Assembly: GCA_027923505.1 (NCBI GenBank)
Contig: BROI01000027.1
Coordinates: forward strand, 124,001 to 188,000
Direction of reading: 5' to 3'
From: Mayamaea pseudoterrestris
Taxonomy: Eukaryota; Bacillariophyta; Bacillariophyceae; Sellaphorales; Sellaphoraceae
DNA: 64,000 nucleotides
The notes beneath the pieces are model-generated. The model had not been told where the DNA came from. It worked only from the letters and a program-made list of their open reading frames with translations, and made no database searches. The stretch's first letter is position 1; each line of letters opens with the position of its first letter. Shown piece by piece: positions 21,260 to 30,081 of the stretch. A program made the translations under genes and the position numbers.

Positions 21260-24200
21260 CTAGTCTAGGTCCAGTGATGCGTTAAATGCAACGCCTCCGA
21301 AGTTGGTAGACGATTGGGTGCTTTTAGACGCATCATCCATGTCCCAATTGTTCAGTCCAAATGTTTTCGCCTCATAGACAGTAGGGTAACTTGTTCTTTC
21401 TCTTAGAATGCGCGCCTCGCGAAGACGCCTCAACCGAATCATTAGTTTTGAATGTTCGTCACTGAAGCGACTGAGACTATTTGGTCGAGTAATTGCTCGG
21501 TCACAAGAATGGTAATTCAGTGACACATCGATCAGCGTAGAATTCAGTTTGGACGTACGAACCGCTTGCTCTCGAAGTGTTCGCGACAAGGGAAATCCAG
21601 AAGAAGAAGATTGCTTCTTGTACATGCCGTTGGTGGGATGAGAAGTTAAGGTCATTGCGGGCTCCTGAACCATGCCCCGCCCAGATGCTTGTCTGTCATC
21701 ACGTGCTTCAACGTTAGCGTTGTGTAGATGAGACGACAACGTCTTTTTCGAGTATCGTCGCGTCGTCGGAACTAGTCGCACCGATCTATTGCTCCTTGTG
21801 GGAGTAATAGCCCTTGACCTTTCGGTGGTTTTTGACTGCCCATCTGACTGCGCACCTGCAAATGTCGAGGCATCACTATCGATGTCAAATATATCTTTTT
21901 TTTTTGGCAAGCCATCAGACGACTTTGGAAACAATGACTCCATTCGGAATATGTCCCAATCTAAATTTTGAGTTGTAGGCGCCGCGTCCCATCCGCTGGT
22001 TTTATTAGCCGACCGAACAAAGAAACCATGTGCGCTCCCGCTGTATTCATCAAGCAAAACATGATCTCGGTTGTCCCGTGCCAGGAGAGGAATTGCGGCT
22101 TCAGATAATTGGCTGGACGACTCATCGCCGCCCCGATCTGAAACATATGCCGAGCTCGACGTTTTTGAACTATCATCGACATATCCTTGATTTTCTTCAG
22201 CCTTGCTAATAAGCGCTGTTGGCGTCGTTAAAATTGACACGTCGGCAATGGACAAGTCAAGCGTGACACCATCTGAGCTGCCATCAAATGATCGGCTCCC
22301 ATCAATCCCATCGTCTTTCTTCTCTTCATTGGCAAAATCCGGAGAGCACTTCGGTCGCTTTTGCTCACAGTTATAAGAATGATGGTCATCAGCCTGCTTA
22401 CTAACCAAGAAGGTTGCCGCCATTGCACGCGGCACGGCACGCGTTATTATTGGCTTTGCAGAATTTTGCGCATCGTCGACTCTGGTATCAGCGCACCTCG
22501 TAGTCCCTTTAGCACTTCGCCAAAGTCTTGCTGGAGGCGATGTATCATGCTTTGCCGCCATTCTTGCCTTGTTCGAGAATTTGAGTAGGCTCGCAATCAT
22601 TGTCAAGCTTGAATTCGAATACCGAGACAGCGACGTGTCAGATATCGCCGCCGATACAGGACGGAAAGAAGGAACTATGACTGCGCTGTGTATTTCGGTT
22701 GTGCTCATTGCGGAAACAGGAACTTGCTTCATCGGGGTTGGCCGCACGATACAAGGAGCATCAGAGTTTTTCGCAATCATCATGCTAATTCCTTCGTGTA
22801 CTTCAGGTTGAGTGTCAACTAAAATCCCTTTATTTCGCTGCAGGCGACTGCAATCCCCTGCACAGTTGTTTGTTTCATACCCTGTACATTCATCACCAAT
22901 AGCTTTCGGATTTGCTTCCCTTTGTTCCGATTCCAGACTTTTACTTGCTGCAGTATCATGCATCGATCCGCCATCACATATTAGTCTTGCGGCCGACTTC
23001 GTGTTGGCGCTTTGCGTCTCAACTCTAGACAACTTTTGAAGGTTGATAAAGGACGTTGCAGCGATGCTCTCGTCATGAAGCGCCTTCGCATGCAGCAATT
23101 GCTTGTGCACATTTTGAGCATCTGCAGTTAAATCTAATGCCCTTAGTGATTGCGACCCAACAGGACGACGAGCTTGACGATAACCAACGACAGTTATCGG
23201 CGCATTCTTTTGAAGGTTGTGCGTAGCCAAGATGTCTTTCTCTTTATTGTCCCACCCTGTCTTTGCAAAACTTTTCGCGACACTGTCGCGGTAAACTTCA
23301 ATACCACTTCTTTGAGGCAAAGATGGACGAGTCGCTTTTCCAGCATTTTTATCCGCGAGCCCTACAGCACCAAGCCATGTCTGCGCACTTGATTTTGTGG
23401 TTTCGTTCGAAAAACCGCTTGGATCATCAGTCCATGAACGTGCCATAACAGCTGATATTTGATCACCAAGCTTCCCCCGTGATTTTGTGTTCCTTGGCGT
23501 GCCAACTGACGGATCCCTCGCGCTGATCTCAAATGTTTGAATACGATCTTTGATTGAGAAGGGAATATCACTTATTTGCTCCATTTCGGTCGCTGAACCT
23601 GCCTCGCCTGCAGATTGTTTCTCATCTGAAGCAATTACCTTCATCTCAACAGAAATCTCTTTGGCAACCTTCGTGGCCGGTCGTTTCACGGCCACTGATC
23701 CAAATTTTAAGACCGTCTGTTGAAACTGTCGACAAGGTTCCGCCGCCTTCGGTTTCTGATCAAACTTCGCCCGCATCAGTCTGACTACTGATGGCTTTGG
23801 GCAAGGCTGGGCATCATAAATCTCCCTTAAACTTTTAACGCTCACATCATCGTCGCCTTCATTCTTCTCTTCAACTAGACCAGCTGCCGCTTGCTTGTTT
23901 TCAAGCGCGGTTTTGATGCTCTGAACGTCAATGTGTTTTTCACTGTCGACGCAGTCCGCCTGCGCAATTTTAGGCTGTAAATGCTGAGCCGCCAGCAGGT
24001 TGGATTTTTCTAGCACCTTCGCCTTTGTCGATTGCTTCTCCGCCAAAGCTGCGAGATATATCTGAGCAGGAGTCGGACGTGACTTTGCATCGGTTGACTG
24101 ATTTTGGTTACTACGACTTGCAAGCGACCCTGACACTGGAAGTGACGATGCGTTGTTGAACAGTTGTGAGGGTAAGCTAAAGCGGTTTTTCGACGTTTCA

Positions 24201-25765
24201 TCATTCGCAACTTCAGCCATAGCTGATCCATGCATGAATGTTGCGCAATCACTCGCATCGACCGATGACTGAAAGGACGAATTAAAGGTGCTTGCGAAAA
24301 TGGAGTCGGGACTTAGCATGCCCTTTGGCAAATCATCCTTCATCGTGGCATACCTTGGCGGAGGCGTCAAAACATCCAACGTTGCGGGAGATGGGCAAAA
24401 TACTGGGTCGGGAGTAACGTTGGAGGATGCCATGCTAGTTGTCGTGACACCTGGCGGTCGAAAAACGTAGCGTTGAATCTGAGGCGGTGACAACATGTCG
24501 GAAGCGATTCCAGGCTTTGCAAAGTTTACATTGCGAGTGGGCATTTGTGACGACAGTGCCGGCAGCGAAAGTGAATTGCGGAATGGATTACCATCGTATC
24601 CTGCTTGTGCTTGATGGAATCGCTGCTTGACTGCCTCGGACGACAATGGCTGGTCCAAGGCAATCTCCACTCCAACTGATGATATACTGCGCGATGGTTC
24701 ATTTGAATTATCGTCGCTCGAAAGAAACTTTGCTTGCATTCTTTGGACATGCTGACCCAATCTGCCTACCGATTTCGTAGCTGAAATGGATACGGCATGA
24801 CCTTCGGGCAAAACGTGTAACCTGGTCGCTGATTGCTCCTGTTGATTGAAGTATTGTTTCTGCCCCTGGGACGACACAACGTCATCATTTGAGTCTACAC
24901 TTGTTGCATCTAAATACTCCTTTCCATGTTTTAAGTGATACGGCTCGTCAACATGGTGTTGCTGCCTGCGACGAAGCTTCCGTCGCGCCACAGCCGTCAC
25001 TGCCTCATTTTCCACCAAGGCATCCAATCGATCATGCTCGCGTTGGAGCTGCACCTGCATTTGCTCAATGCGTCGGAGCGCCAAGTCAATGGCTCGGTTC
25101 GTGGCAACGTGAGTGGATGCCTGCGTTGATGGACAATGGGTATAGGCTGCTTCGGATCGATTTGTCGTTGTAAACCTAGCAGCATTGTCGAGTCTCACAG
25201 AGCTGGGAAAACGTAGCTCATCGAGCGATTGATCGTTATAGCTAGTGTCGTTGCCTTGTTGAAACAATTGTCGAATGGGAGCATGTCCAAGGATCGTATC
25301 CTTCAGTTGATTGCTGACATTGTCGCGTTCTCTAATGTGATGCGCGTCAATGACGACGGAATCCTCCACTATCCGTGAAAGATTTGAAGTGGACGCCTTT
25401 TGAAACTCTACTTTGCTAGTCGAACGACTTGGACTGATGGTTTGCTCACTGCCGGGGTTTAATTGATGGTTGCTTCGCAGATTTTGTTGTTGTTGCTGAC
25501 TGTAAATTCCTTGCTGCTGTCGAAAATGCCCTTGCCGCAGGCTTTCCGGCGTCAGAACATCGGGACTCTTGGATGGAGACAATGACATGTCACTTAGTAT
25601 ACTCTGGTCATATGTTGGATCCGTTTTGTTAGACTTTGTCGCACTGTGAGGTGAGGAAGATTGATGCTCGCGTTGAGTCGTCGCCTGCTTCCTTCGCATT
25701 TCCAATGCCGCCGCACGCTTTCGCTTCCAAAGCCGGTTCTCCAGCAGCCTCGATAAACTGTTCAT
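21260..25765 (-). CDS. Large disordered protein of unknown function (1501 aa)
   Basis: A single uninterrupted exon of 4.5 kb. The protein is Ser/Gln/Lys-rich with no globular domain that I recognise. Short features are a basic N-terminus (LENRLWKRKRAAALEMRRKQ), a coiled-coil segment near residues 228-262 (LRRIEQMQVQLQREHDRLDA), and a basic motif near the C-terminus (LMIRLRRLREARILRERTSY) that may form another helix. Scattered SP/TP sites (DMSLSPSKSPDVLTPESL, MLSPPQIQ, DVLTPPPRY) suggest regulation by proline-directed kinases. Such proteins are often cytoskeletal or cell-cycle scaffolds, but no function can be assigned. An ORF of this length without stops is strong evidence for coding. Confidence 0.75.
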   Translation of the reverse strand: MNSLSRLLENRLWKRKRAAALEMRRKQATTQREHQSSSPHSATKSNKTDPTYDQSILSDMSLSPSKSPDVLTPESLRQGHFRQQQGIYSQQQQQNLRSNHQLNPGSEQTISPSRSTSKVEFQKASTSNLSRIVEDSVVIDAHHIRERDNVSNQLKDTILGHAPIRQLFQQGNDTSYNDQSLDELRFPSSVRLDNAARFTTTNRSEAAYTHCPSTQASTHVATNRAIDLALRRIEQMQVQLQREHDRLDALVENEAVTAVARRKLRRRQQHHVDEPYHLKHGKEYLDATSVDSNDDVVSSQGQKQYFNQQEQSATRLHVLPEGHAVSISATKSVGRLGQHVQRMQAKFLSSDDNSNEPSRSISSVGVEIALDQPLSSEAVKQRFHQAQAGYDGNPFRNSLSLPALSSQMPTRNVNFAKPGIASDMLSPPQIQRYVFRPPGVTTTSMASSNVTPDPVFCPSPATLDVLTPPPRYATMKDDLPKGMLSPDSIFASTFNSSFQSSVDASDCATFMHGSAMAEVANDETSKNRFSLPSQLFNNASSLPVSGSLASRSNQNQSTDAKSRPTPAQIYLAALAEKQSTKAKVLEKSNLLAAQHLQPKIAQADCVDSEKHIDVQSIKTALENKQAAAGLVEEKNEGDDDVSVKSLREIYDAQPCPKPSVVRLMRAKFDQKPKAAEPCRQFQQTVLKFGSVAVKRPATKVAKEISVEMKVIASDEKQSAGEAGSATEMEQISDIPFSIKDRIQTFEISARDPSVGTPRNTKSRGKLGDQISAVMARSWTDDPSGFSNETTKSSAQTWLGAVGLADKNAGKATRPSLPQRSGIEVYRDSVAKSFAKTGWDNKEKDILATHNLQKNAPITVVGYRQARRPVGSQSLRALDLTADAQNVHKQLLHAKALHDESIAATSFINLQKLSRVETQSANTKSAARLICDGGSMHDTAASKSLESEQREANPKAIGDECTGYETNNCAGDCSRLQRNKGILVDTQPEVHEGISMMIAKNSDAPCIVRPTPMKQVPVSAMSTTEIHSAVIVPSFRPVSAAISDTSLSRYSNSSLTMIASLLKFSNKARMAAKHDTSPPARLWRSAKGTTRCADTRVDDAQNSAKPIITRAVPRAMAATFLVSKQADDHHSYNCEQKRPKCSPDFANEEKKDDGIDGSRSFDGSSDGVTLDLSIADVSILTTPTALISKAEENQGYVDDSSKTSSSAYVSDRGGDESSSQLSEAAIPLLARDNRDHVLLDEYSGSAHGFFVRSANKTSGWDAAPTTQNLDWDIFRMESLFPKSSDGLPKKKDIFDIDSDASTFAGAQSDGQSKTTERSRAITPTRSNRSVRLVPTTRRYSKKTLSSHLHNANVEARDDRQASGRGMVQEPAMTLTSHPTNGMYKKQSSSSGFPLSRTLREQAVRTSKLNSTLIDVSLNYHSCDRAITRPNSLSRFSDEHSKLMIRLRRLREARILRERTSYPTVYEAKTFGLNNWDMDDASKSTQSSTNFGGVAFNASLDLD

Positions 25766-25964
25766 GTCAGTATACTCTCTATCGCTGTATATATCTACAA
25801 CCTACTACTGCAGATTCTCGCATCGTACCAAGCCTGATCCTGAGATGATCCCACAGAAACGGAAGAGAGGCGCGGCGCACCAAAATGCATCCAACGCTCG
25901 CTCGCGCGCCGGTCGGTCGGTCACAGCTAAACGAGTACCGTTGCGTCACCGTCTTACGAGCCGC

Positions 25965-25973
25965 CACGTGACG
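25965..25973. promoter_or_regulatory. G-box overlapping TGACG in divergent promoter
   Basis: The 327-bp gap 25766-26092 between the 1501-aa gene and the ubiquitin gene contains CACGTGACG: a palindromic G-box (CACGTG) sharing bases with a TGACG half-site. A second TGCGTCA-type site lies at about 25942-25948. Both are bZIP-type motifs; function is inferred. Confidence 0.35.
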
Positions 25974-26092
25974 AACGCCGCGACACTCTTTCGAACGAGC
26001 GTAAACGAGTTGAAGCAATACATTTGACTACACAAGTACCTTGCGATATTCGTAAATCTTCTTACAAACATACACACACGACGACATTAAGC

Positions 26093-26854
26093 ATGAAATT
26101 CAGTCGCAGCTGCGCCATTCTCCTGAGCCTACTGAGCGCCACTGCCATTTGCGCCCGTCACCATGGCAACCTTCCATTCGTCACTCCGCCATCACTTCAT
26201 CGCTCACTCCAGATTCGGGGCGGCATGCAACTATTCGTCAAGACATTGACAGGAAAGACGGTTTCGATTGAGGTTGAGGAAGGAGAATCAATTGAAGACG
26301 TCAAAGCCAAGATTGCCGAGAAGGAAGGCATTCCGCCCGAGCAGCAGCGGATTATCTTTGGAGGGCAGCAGCTACAGGATGGAAAGACGCTGGATGACTA
26401 CAATGTTGGCGATGATGCGACACTACATTTGGTATTGCGCCTGCGTGGTGGCGGCAATGCGCTTTTTGACAAGGTGATGGGACGCGGAGCGTTTGTTGTC
26501 GACGAAGACTTTGTCAAGAAGCATTTAATTGTTGTAAACAAGGATCGTGAATTGATGAACAAGTTTGTCGAAGTTGTTCGACAGCCAGCAGGCGAAAAGG
26601 TGGAGGAGTCTTCAAGCGTCTTTGTTCGCCGAGCACTCTTTCGCATTGGGGACGCGCCAAAGAGAATTGACAGTCCCATGGCGAATATCATTGAGAGCTC
26701 AACGGCACCAACCACCGCGGAGTTTGATTACCCCGGAACCCTGTTACCGACGGACGGAAAGGGAAAGAGTACCAAATTGACAAAAGTCTTTAAACGAAGG
26801 GACAATCAGAACAAGCTCTTTTCGGCGCTCCAGAGAATGAAGCTTGATCATTGA
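26093..26854 (+). CDS. Periplastid-targeted ubiquitin with C-terminal extension (SELMA type)
   Basis: Predicted 253 aa: signal peptide ([19 protein letters not shown]), short transit-like region ([23 protein letters not shown]), a 76-residue ubiquitin (26225-26452), then a 144-residue extension. Red-lineage complex plastids reuse an ERAD-like ubiquitin system (SELMA) to import proteins through the second membrane, and a targeted ubiquitin is one of its known parts. No aromatic residue follows the predicted signal cleavage site, which in diatoms favours retention in the periplastid compartment. The ubiquitin keeps K6, K11, K27, K29, K33, the R72 residue and LRLRGG, but K48 is Gln and K63 is Asp. 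The extension ([14 protein letters not shown] ... RMKLDH) has no match I know; a protease would have to cut after Gly76 to activate ubiquitin. The ATG at 26093 heads the signal peptide; nothing upstream competes. Confidence 0.85.
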   Translation: MKFSRSCAILLSLLSATAICARHHGNLPFVTPPSLHRSLQIRGGMQLFVKTLTGKTVSIEVEEGESIEDVKAKIAEKEGIPPEQQRIIFGGQQLQDGKTLDDYNVGDDATLHLVLRLRGGGNALFDKVMGRGAFVVDEDFVKKHLIVVNKDRELMNKFVEVVRQPAGEKVEESSSVFVRRALFRIGDAPKRIDSPMANIIESSTAPTTAEFDYPGTLLPTDGKGKSTKLTKVFKRRDNQNKLFSALQRMKLDH

Positions 26855-26997
26855 GGCCTGTCCGGCGAGTAGTGATTAACCCTTCGTTTTACAATAACAT
26901 ATCGCTGTGTTATTTATATATGCTGTTGTCATTGTGCGCACGAATCCAACCTGAATGGCAAGAAAGCTATCATTTTACTTGTACGATCATAATTGAC

Positions 26998-28683
26998 ATG
27001 GACAGCGGTCGATCCATCCATGGAACTGGAATGAGTTTGCGTCGCAGCGTCACATCCGTCATCGACCATGGCGCAATCGCCTCTATAGTCGTCATTCCAT
27101 CAATCCGTACGTGTTCAGATCCCGGTAATGCTATGAGACACATCAATGTATTGAAAGCTGCATATAAAAGACGAGCACGTCTTTTGTCCCGGCCATTCTC
27201 TACTGTTGAAACCATCGCGGCTCCCGCCGACGACTCCGACATTGTCATCGTTGGAGGAGGCGTCATCGGCTGCGCCTTGGCGCGTTTGCTATCACTGCAT
27301 GCTCCATCGCTTTCTGTTACTGTTGTGGAATCTTCTTCTGGACCAAGAAAGGCACTGAGTAATGCTGCTTCGGCAACGACAGTAGAAAATGAGCTCCCTC
27401 ATGCACGATCCTACGCACTCTCGCCAGCCTCTTTGGAAATCCTTGGATTGCCATTAAGCAAATCTAAAACACTAGCAGCGCATTCAAGAACAGGCTACTA
27501 TCAATCCATGCAAGTATGGGAAGCCAAGCAGCCGGCGAGCCTTCTCTTTCGAGCGCAGGATATTCAAGCAAAACATCTTGGAGCAGTTGCGGAGGATGCG
27601 CATTTGCAAAGCATACTTTGGTCGCAACTTGATGCAAGTAGTTCCTGTAAGCTACTAACAGAGACGTCTGTCAGCAGCGTAACAACTCCGTCGGCCTTGC
27701 AGCATGGTTTGGTCAAAGTTGAACTGCAGCACAAGAATACAATTGGTGATAACAAAGACACGACTACATTACGGACTCGACTATTGGTCGCCGCCGACGG
27801 AGGCAATTCAGCAGTCCGAAGAATGACTGGCATTGGGACCAGCTCGTATGACTATGGACAAGCGGCGCTCACCTTTACCGTGGAACTTTCCCAGCCGCAT
27901 CAAGGTCGCGCCTACCAACGCTTCTTGACGAATGGTCCGCTGGCGTTGCTGCCGACATTTAGTGATCACCATGCCATTATTGTTTGGAGTACAACTCCTG
28001 AAATAGCCAAGCGATGGATTAACAAAGAGGAAGATGCTGCTGAGCTTGTGTCGCATCTGAACGAGCTGCTTCAGCAAGGACCGGAACTTTTGGATTCGCT
28101 CTGGCCTTCGGAGGAACAAACATCGCTTCCAATGCCATTTCGCAACATTCTATACGGCATGGAAAAGGTTTTGGAAACAATCCAATACGGACCAGCCATG
28201 GGTATCCAGGAGCTTCAAGCGCCGCACCGATTCGCGGCACCTCCACTAATTTCCAGCGTGGTTTCGCCGCGATTATCCTTTCCACTCAAGCTGCAGACGG
28301 CATCCTCCTACACGCTGCCTCGGTTGGCGTTGGCGGGTGATGCGGCACATTCAGTCCATCCCATGGCCGGCCAAGGGTTGAACTTGGGACTGCAGGATGT
28401 TGCGCAGCTTGTGCAAGTCGTCAAAAAGGCGACTGATGCTGGCATGGATCCAAGCACGTTTTTACATGAATACGAGAGCGGCCGAAAGGAGCAAGTAACA
28501 ATGACCGTTGGGGGAATACATGCGCTGCATCAAATGTTTCATCAGCAAAGCACGCTTGCCAAGCATGTCAAGAGTCTGGGCATGAACCTTGTACAAAGCG
28601 TGGGGCCTGTGAGGCAGCGACTAGTGCACGCGGCGTGCTGGGGAGCTGCGAGCGAGTCAAATGGCATGAATAGCGTCAGATAA
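26998..28683 (+). CDS. COQ6: COQ6/UbiH-type flavin monooxygenase, ubiquinone biosynthesis
   Basis: Predicted 561-aa FAD- and NAD(P)H-type ring hydroxylase; COQ6 introduces the C5 hydroxyl of the ubiquinone ring on the matrix side of the inner mitochondrial membrane. Motifs: DIVIVGGGVIGCALARLL (FAD dinucleotide fold, about residues 80-98), AADGGNSAVRRMTGI (DG motif), YQRFLTNGPLALLP, and GDAAHSVHPMAGQGLNLGLQDV (second FAD motif typical of UbiH/COQ6). The first ~75 residues are basic and Ser/Arg-rich, fitting a mitochondrial presequence. The start is uncertain: 26998 gives the presequence, and an in-frame ATG at 27031 is equally possible. Single exon, 143 bp downstream of the ubiquitin gene on the same strand. 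Confidence 0.85.
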   Translation: MDSGRSIHGTGMSLRRSVTSVIDHGAIASIVVIPSIRTCSDPGNAMRHINVLKAAYKRRARLLSRPFSTVETIAAPADDSDIVIVGGGVIGCALARLLSLHAPSLSVTVVESSSGPRKALSNAASATTVENELPHARSYALSPASLEILGLPLSKSKTLAAHSRTGYYQSMQVWEAKQPASLLFRAQDIQAKHLGAVAEDAHLQSILWSQLDASSSCKLLTETSVSSVTTPSALQHGLVKVELQHKNTIGDNKDTTTLRTRLLVAADGGNSAVRRMTGIGTSSYDYGQAALTFTVELSQPHQGRAYQRFLTNGPLALLPTFSDHHAIIVWSTTPEIAKRWINKEEDAAELVSHLNELLQQGPELLDSLWPSEEQTSLPMPFRNILYGMEKVLETIQYGPAMGIQELQAPHRFAAPPLISSVVSPRLSFPLKLQTASSYTLPRLALAGDAAHSVHPMAGQGLNLGLQDVAQLVQVVKKATDAGMDPSTFLHEYESGRKEQVTMTVGGIHALHQMFHQQSTLAKHVKSLGMNLVQSVGPVRQRLVHAACWGAASESNGMNSVR

Positions 28684-28757
28684 TAATTACAAAGCGGCTA
28701 GTTACTAAGATAGTTAAGTATCAGTTATATCAATTGTAGCTTGCTAACTTCATTCAT

Positions 28758-29648
28758 TCAAACGTCGCTGTCATGCGCCGCATCTTTTACTGGCACTTGC
28801 TCATCACCATCATCAGACAATCGAAGCACTCCAAATACATCAAGAATACACTTGATGGGAACTGCATTCTGCGGCTGGATGATTGACTGACTCAAGGATG
28901 ACGCTGCAGCGGAATAGGGATCCGCAAGGGCAGCGCGAATGACATGGTAGTGGCACACAACGGCAATGCAATGGACGTTCGGCGGACAAAGGGATTCATC
29001 CAGCGCCAGCGAGTGATGCAGTAACTTTCGTACCTGGTCCCGCCGAACGACGCGGGGCGAAACGTCGTGGCGGCGAAACCACTTGGCGGGTGTCGATGGC
29101 GCCAGTGCTACGTCGCTGTGCAAATGACGCAGCGACTCGAACGAGTCGGAACGCGGAACGTTTTCGGGTACTTTGGAGCTGCCAATCTCGCGTAAGTCAT
29201 GATGTACTCGGATCGATTTATCTGGAAATGCGAGAATGGCCGTCTCCATGGCGCGAGCCAATGGACTGCAAATGATTAATTGAATTGAGTCGTAGACTTG
29301 CTTGCCGAGGATATCTGGAATTGCATGTGCTTGTTCAACTCCAAGTGGCGATAGTCGACAGTCTTGTAAAGCGGCATTGGTGAGTCGATCTTCCGGAGAG
29401 GCTGCTTGTCCAAGAGATTGGCCATGGCGAATGAGATAGATAGTCTTTGGCTCATCAAGTATGTGTTTCGTTGGTTCTTTGCGACGGCTCCGGCGGACGG
29501 ACGACAATGGAGTTCTTGCAGCGCCTTGAGTCGGCCTCGGCGGCGTCTGAAAAGACGTTGATCTGCTGTTTTGCGATTGTATAGGTTTTAATGGAGTCAC
29601 GTTGGTGCCCCTCTTTATTCCATGCTGCTGCAAGTGATCCTCATTCAT
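28758..29648 (-). CDS. Histidine phosphatase (phosphoglycerate mutase-like) protein
   Basis: Predicted 296 aa, single exon. After a basic Pro/Ser/Thr-rich N-terminus of about 65 residues comes the branch-1 histidine phosphatase core. It has TIYLIRHGQS (the RHG motif with the phospho-accepting His), LSPLGVEQAHAI, IICSPLARAMETA (the conserved SP-RA(x)ET block) and VVCHYHVIRAAL (the second catalytic His; most members have GH here). Substrates of this superfamily range from sugar phosphates to proteins, so the target is unknown. It is convergent with COQ6 and divergent from the gene at 30082. Confidence 0.82.
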   Translation of the reverse strand: MNEDHLQQHGIKRGTNVTPLKPIQSQNSRSTSFQTPPRPTQGAARTPLSSVRRSRRKEPTKHILDEPKTIYLIRHGQSLGQAASPEDRLTNAALQDCRLSPLGVEQAHAIPDILGKQVYDSIQLIICSPLARAMETAILAFPDKSIRVHHDLREIGSSKVPENVPRSDSFESLRHLHSDVALAPSTPAKWFRRHDVSPRVVRRDQVRKLLHHSLALDESLCPPNVHCIAVVCHYHVIRAALADPYSAAASSLSQSIIQPQNAVPIKCILDVFGVLRLSDDGDEQVPVKDAAHDSDV

Positions 29649-29840
29649 TGTTTGCTGTCTGGCAGGCAGTAGCTGCGCTACCCGTAAAAAGGATCTAGTT
29701 GCTTACGTTAAACCAAAAGCTTTCAGTCTCCTACTTGATACGCTTTTATAGACATAAGCTTTGACGACGAATGAAGCTCTTTTGATATGGTGAACCTTGA
29801 TTGCAACCGCAAGCAATGATGGATGATGAGTGGGCGTCGC

Positions 29841-29973
29841 CAAAGTTTGTCGCTGCGATCCCAATGCGACACAAACTTTGCATCGATGACTGTTTATTTT
29901 AGTGTAGTGCCAAAAACTTTGAAAATCAAAGTTTTTGGCACTGTGGATCGTAGTGTAGTGCCAAAAACTTTGA
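29841..29973. repeat. Inverted and direct repeats in divergent promoter
   Basis: Within the 433-bp gene-free gap 29649-30081. First, an imperfect inverted repeat: CAAAGTTTGTCGC at 29841-29853 and its complement at 29866-29880, with 2 extra bases. Second, a perfect 17-bp inverted repeat with a 3-base loop: arms 29906-29922 and 29926-29942, sequence AGTGCCAAAAACTTTGA. Third, a direct copy of 23 bp: 29900-29922 repeated at 29951-29973, so three copies of the AGTGCCAAAAACTTTGA block stand in alternating orientation. A TGACGTC site follows at 30000-30006. The structure could be a regulatory hairpin, a palindromic binding site cluster, or the trace of a small inverted-repeat element. Confidence 0.7.
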
Positions 29974-30081
29974 TACCGCTGCGAGTCTTAATCGCCGACT
30001 GACGTCTCGGCAGGCCATCAAAGATTCGTCTCGTCGTCCCTGCTACTTCCACTTCCACTTGCAACCAGATCTGAGTCTGCT

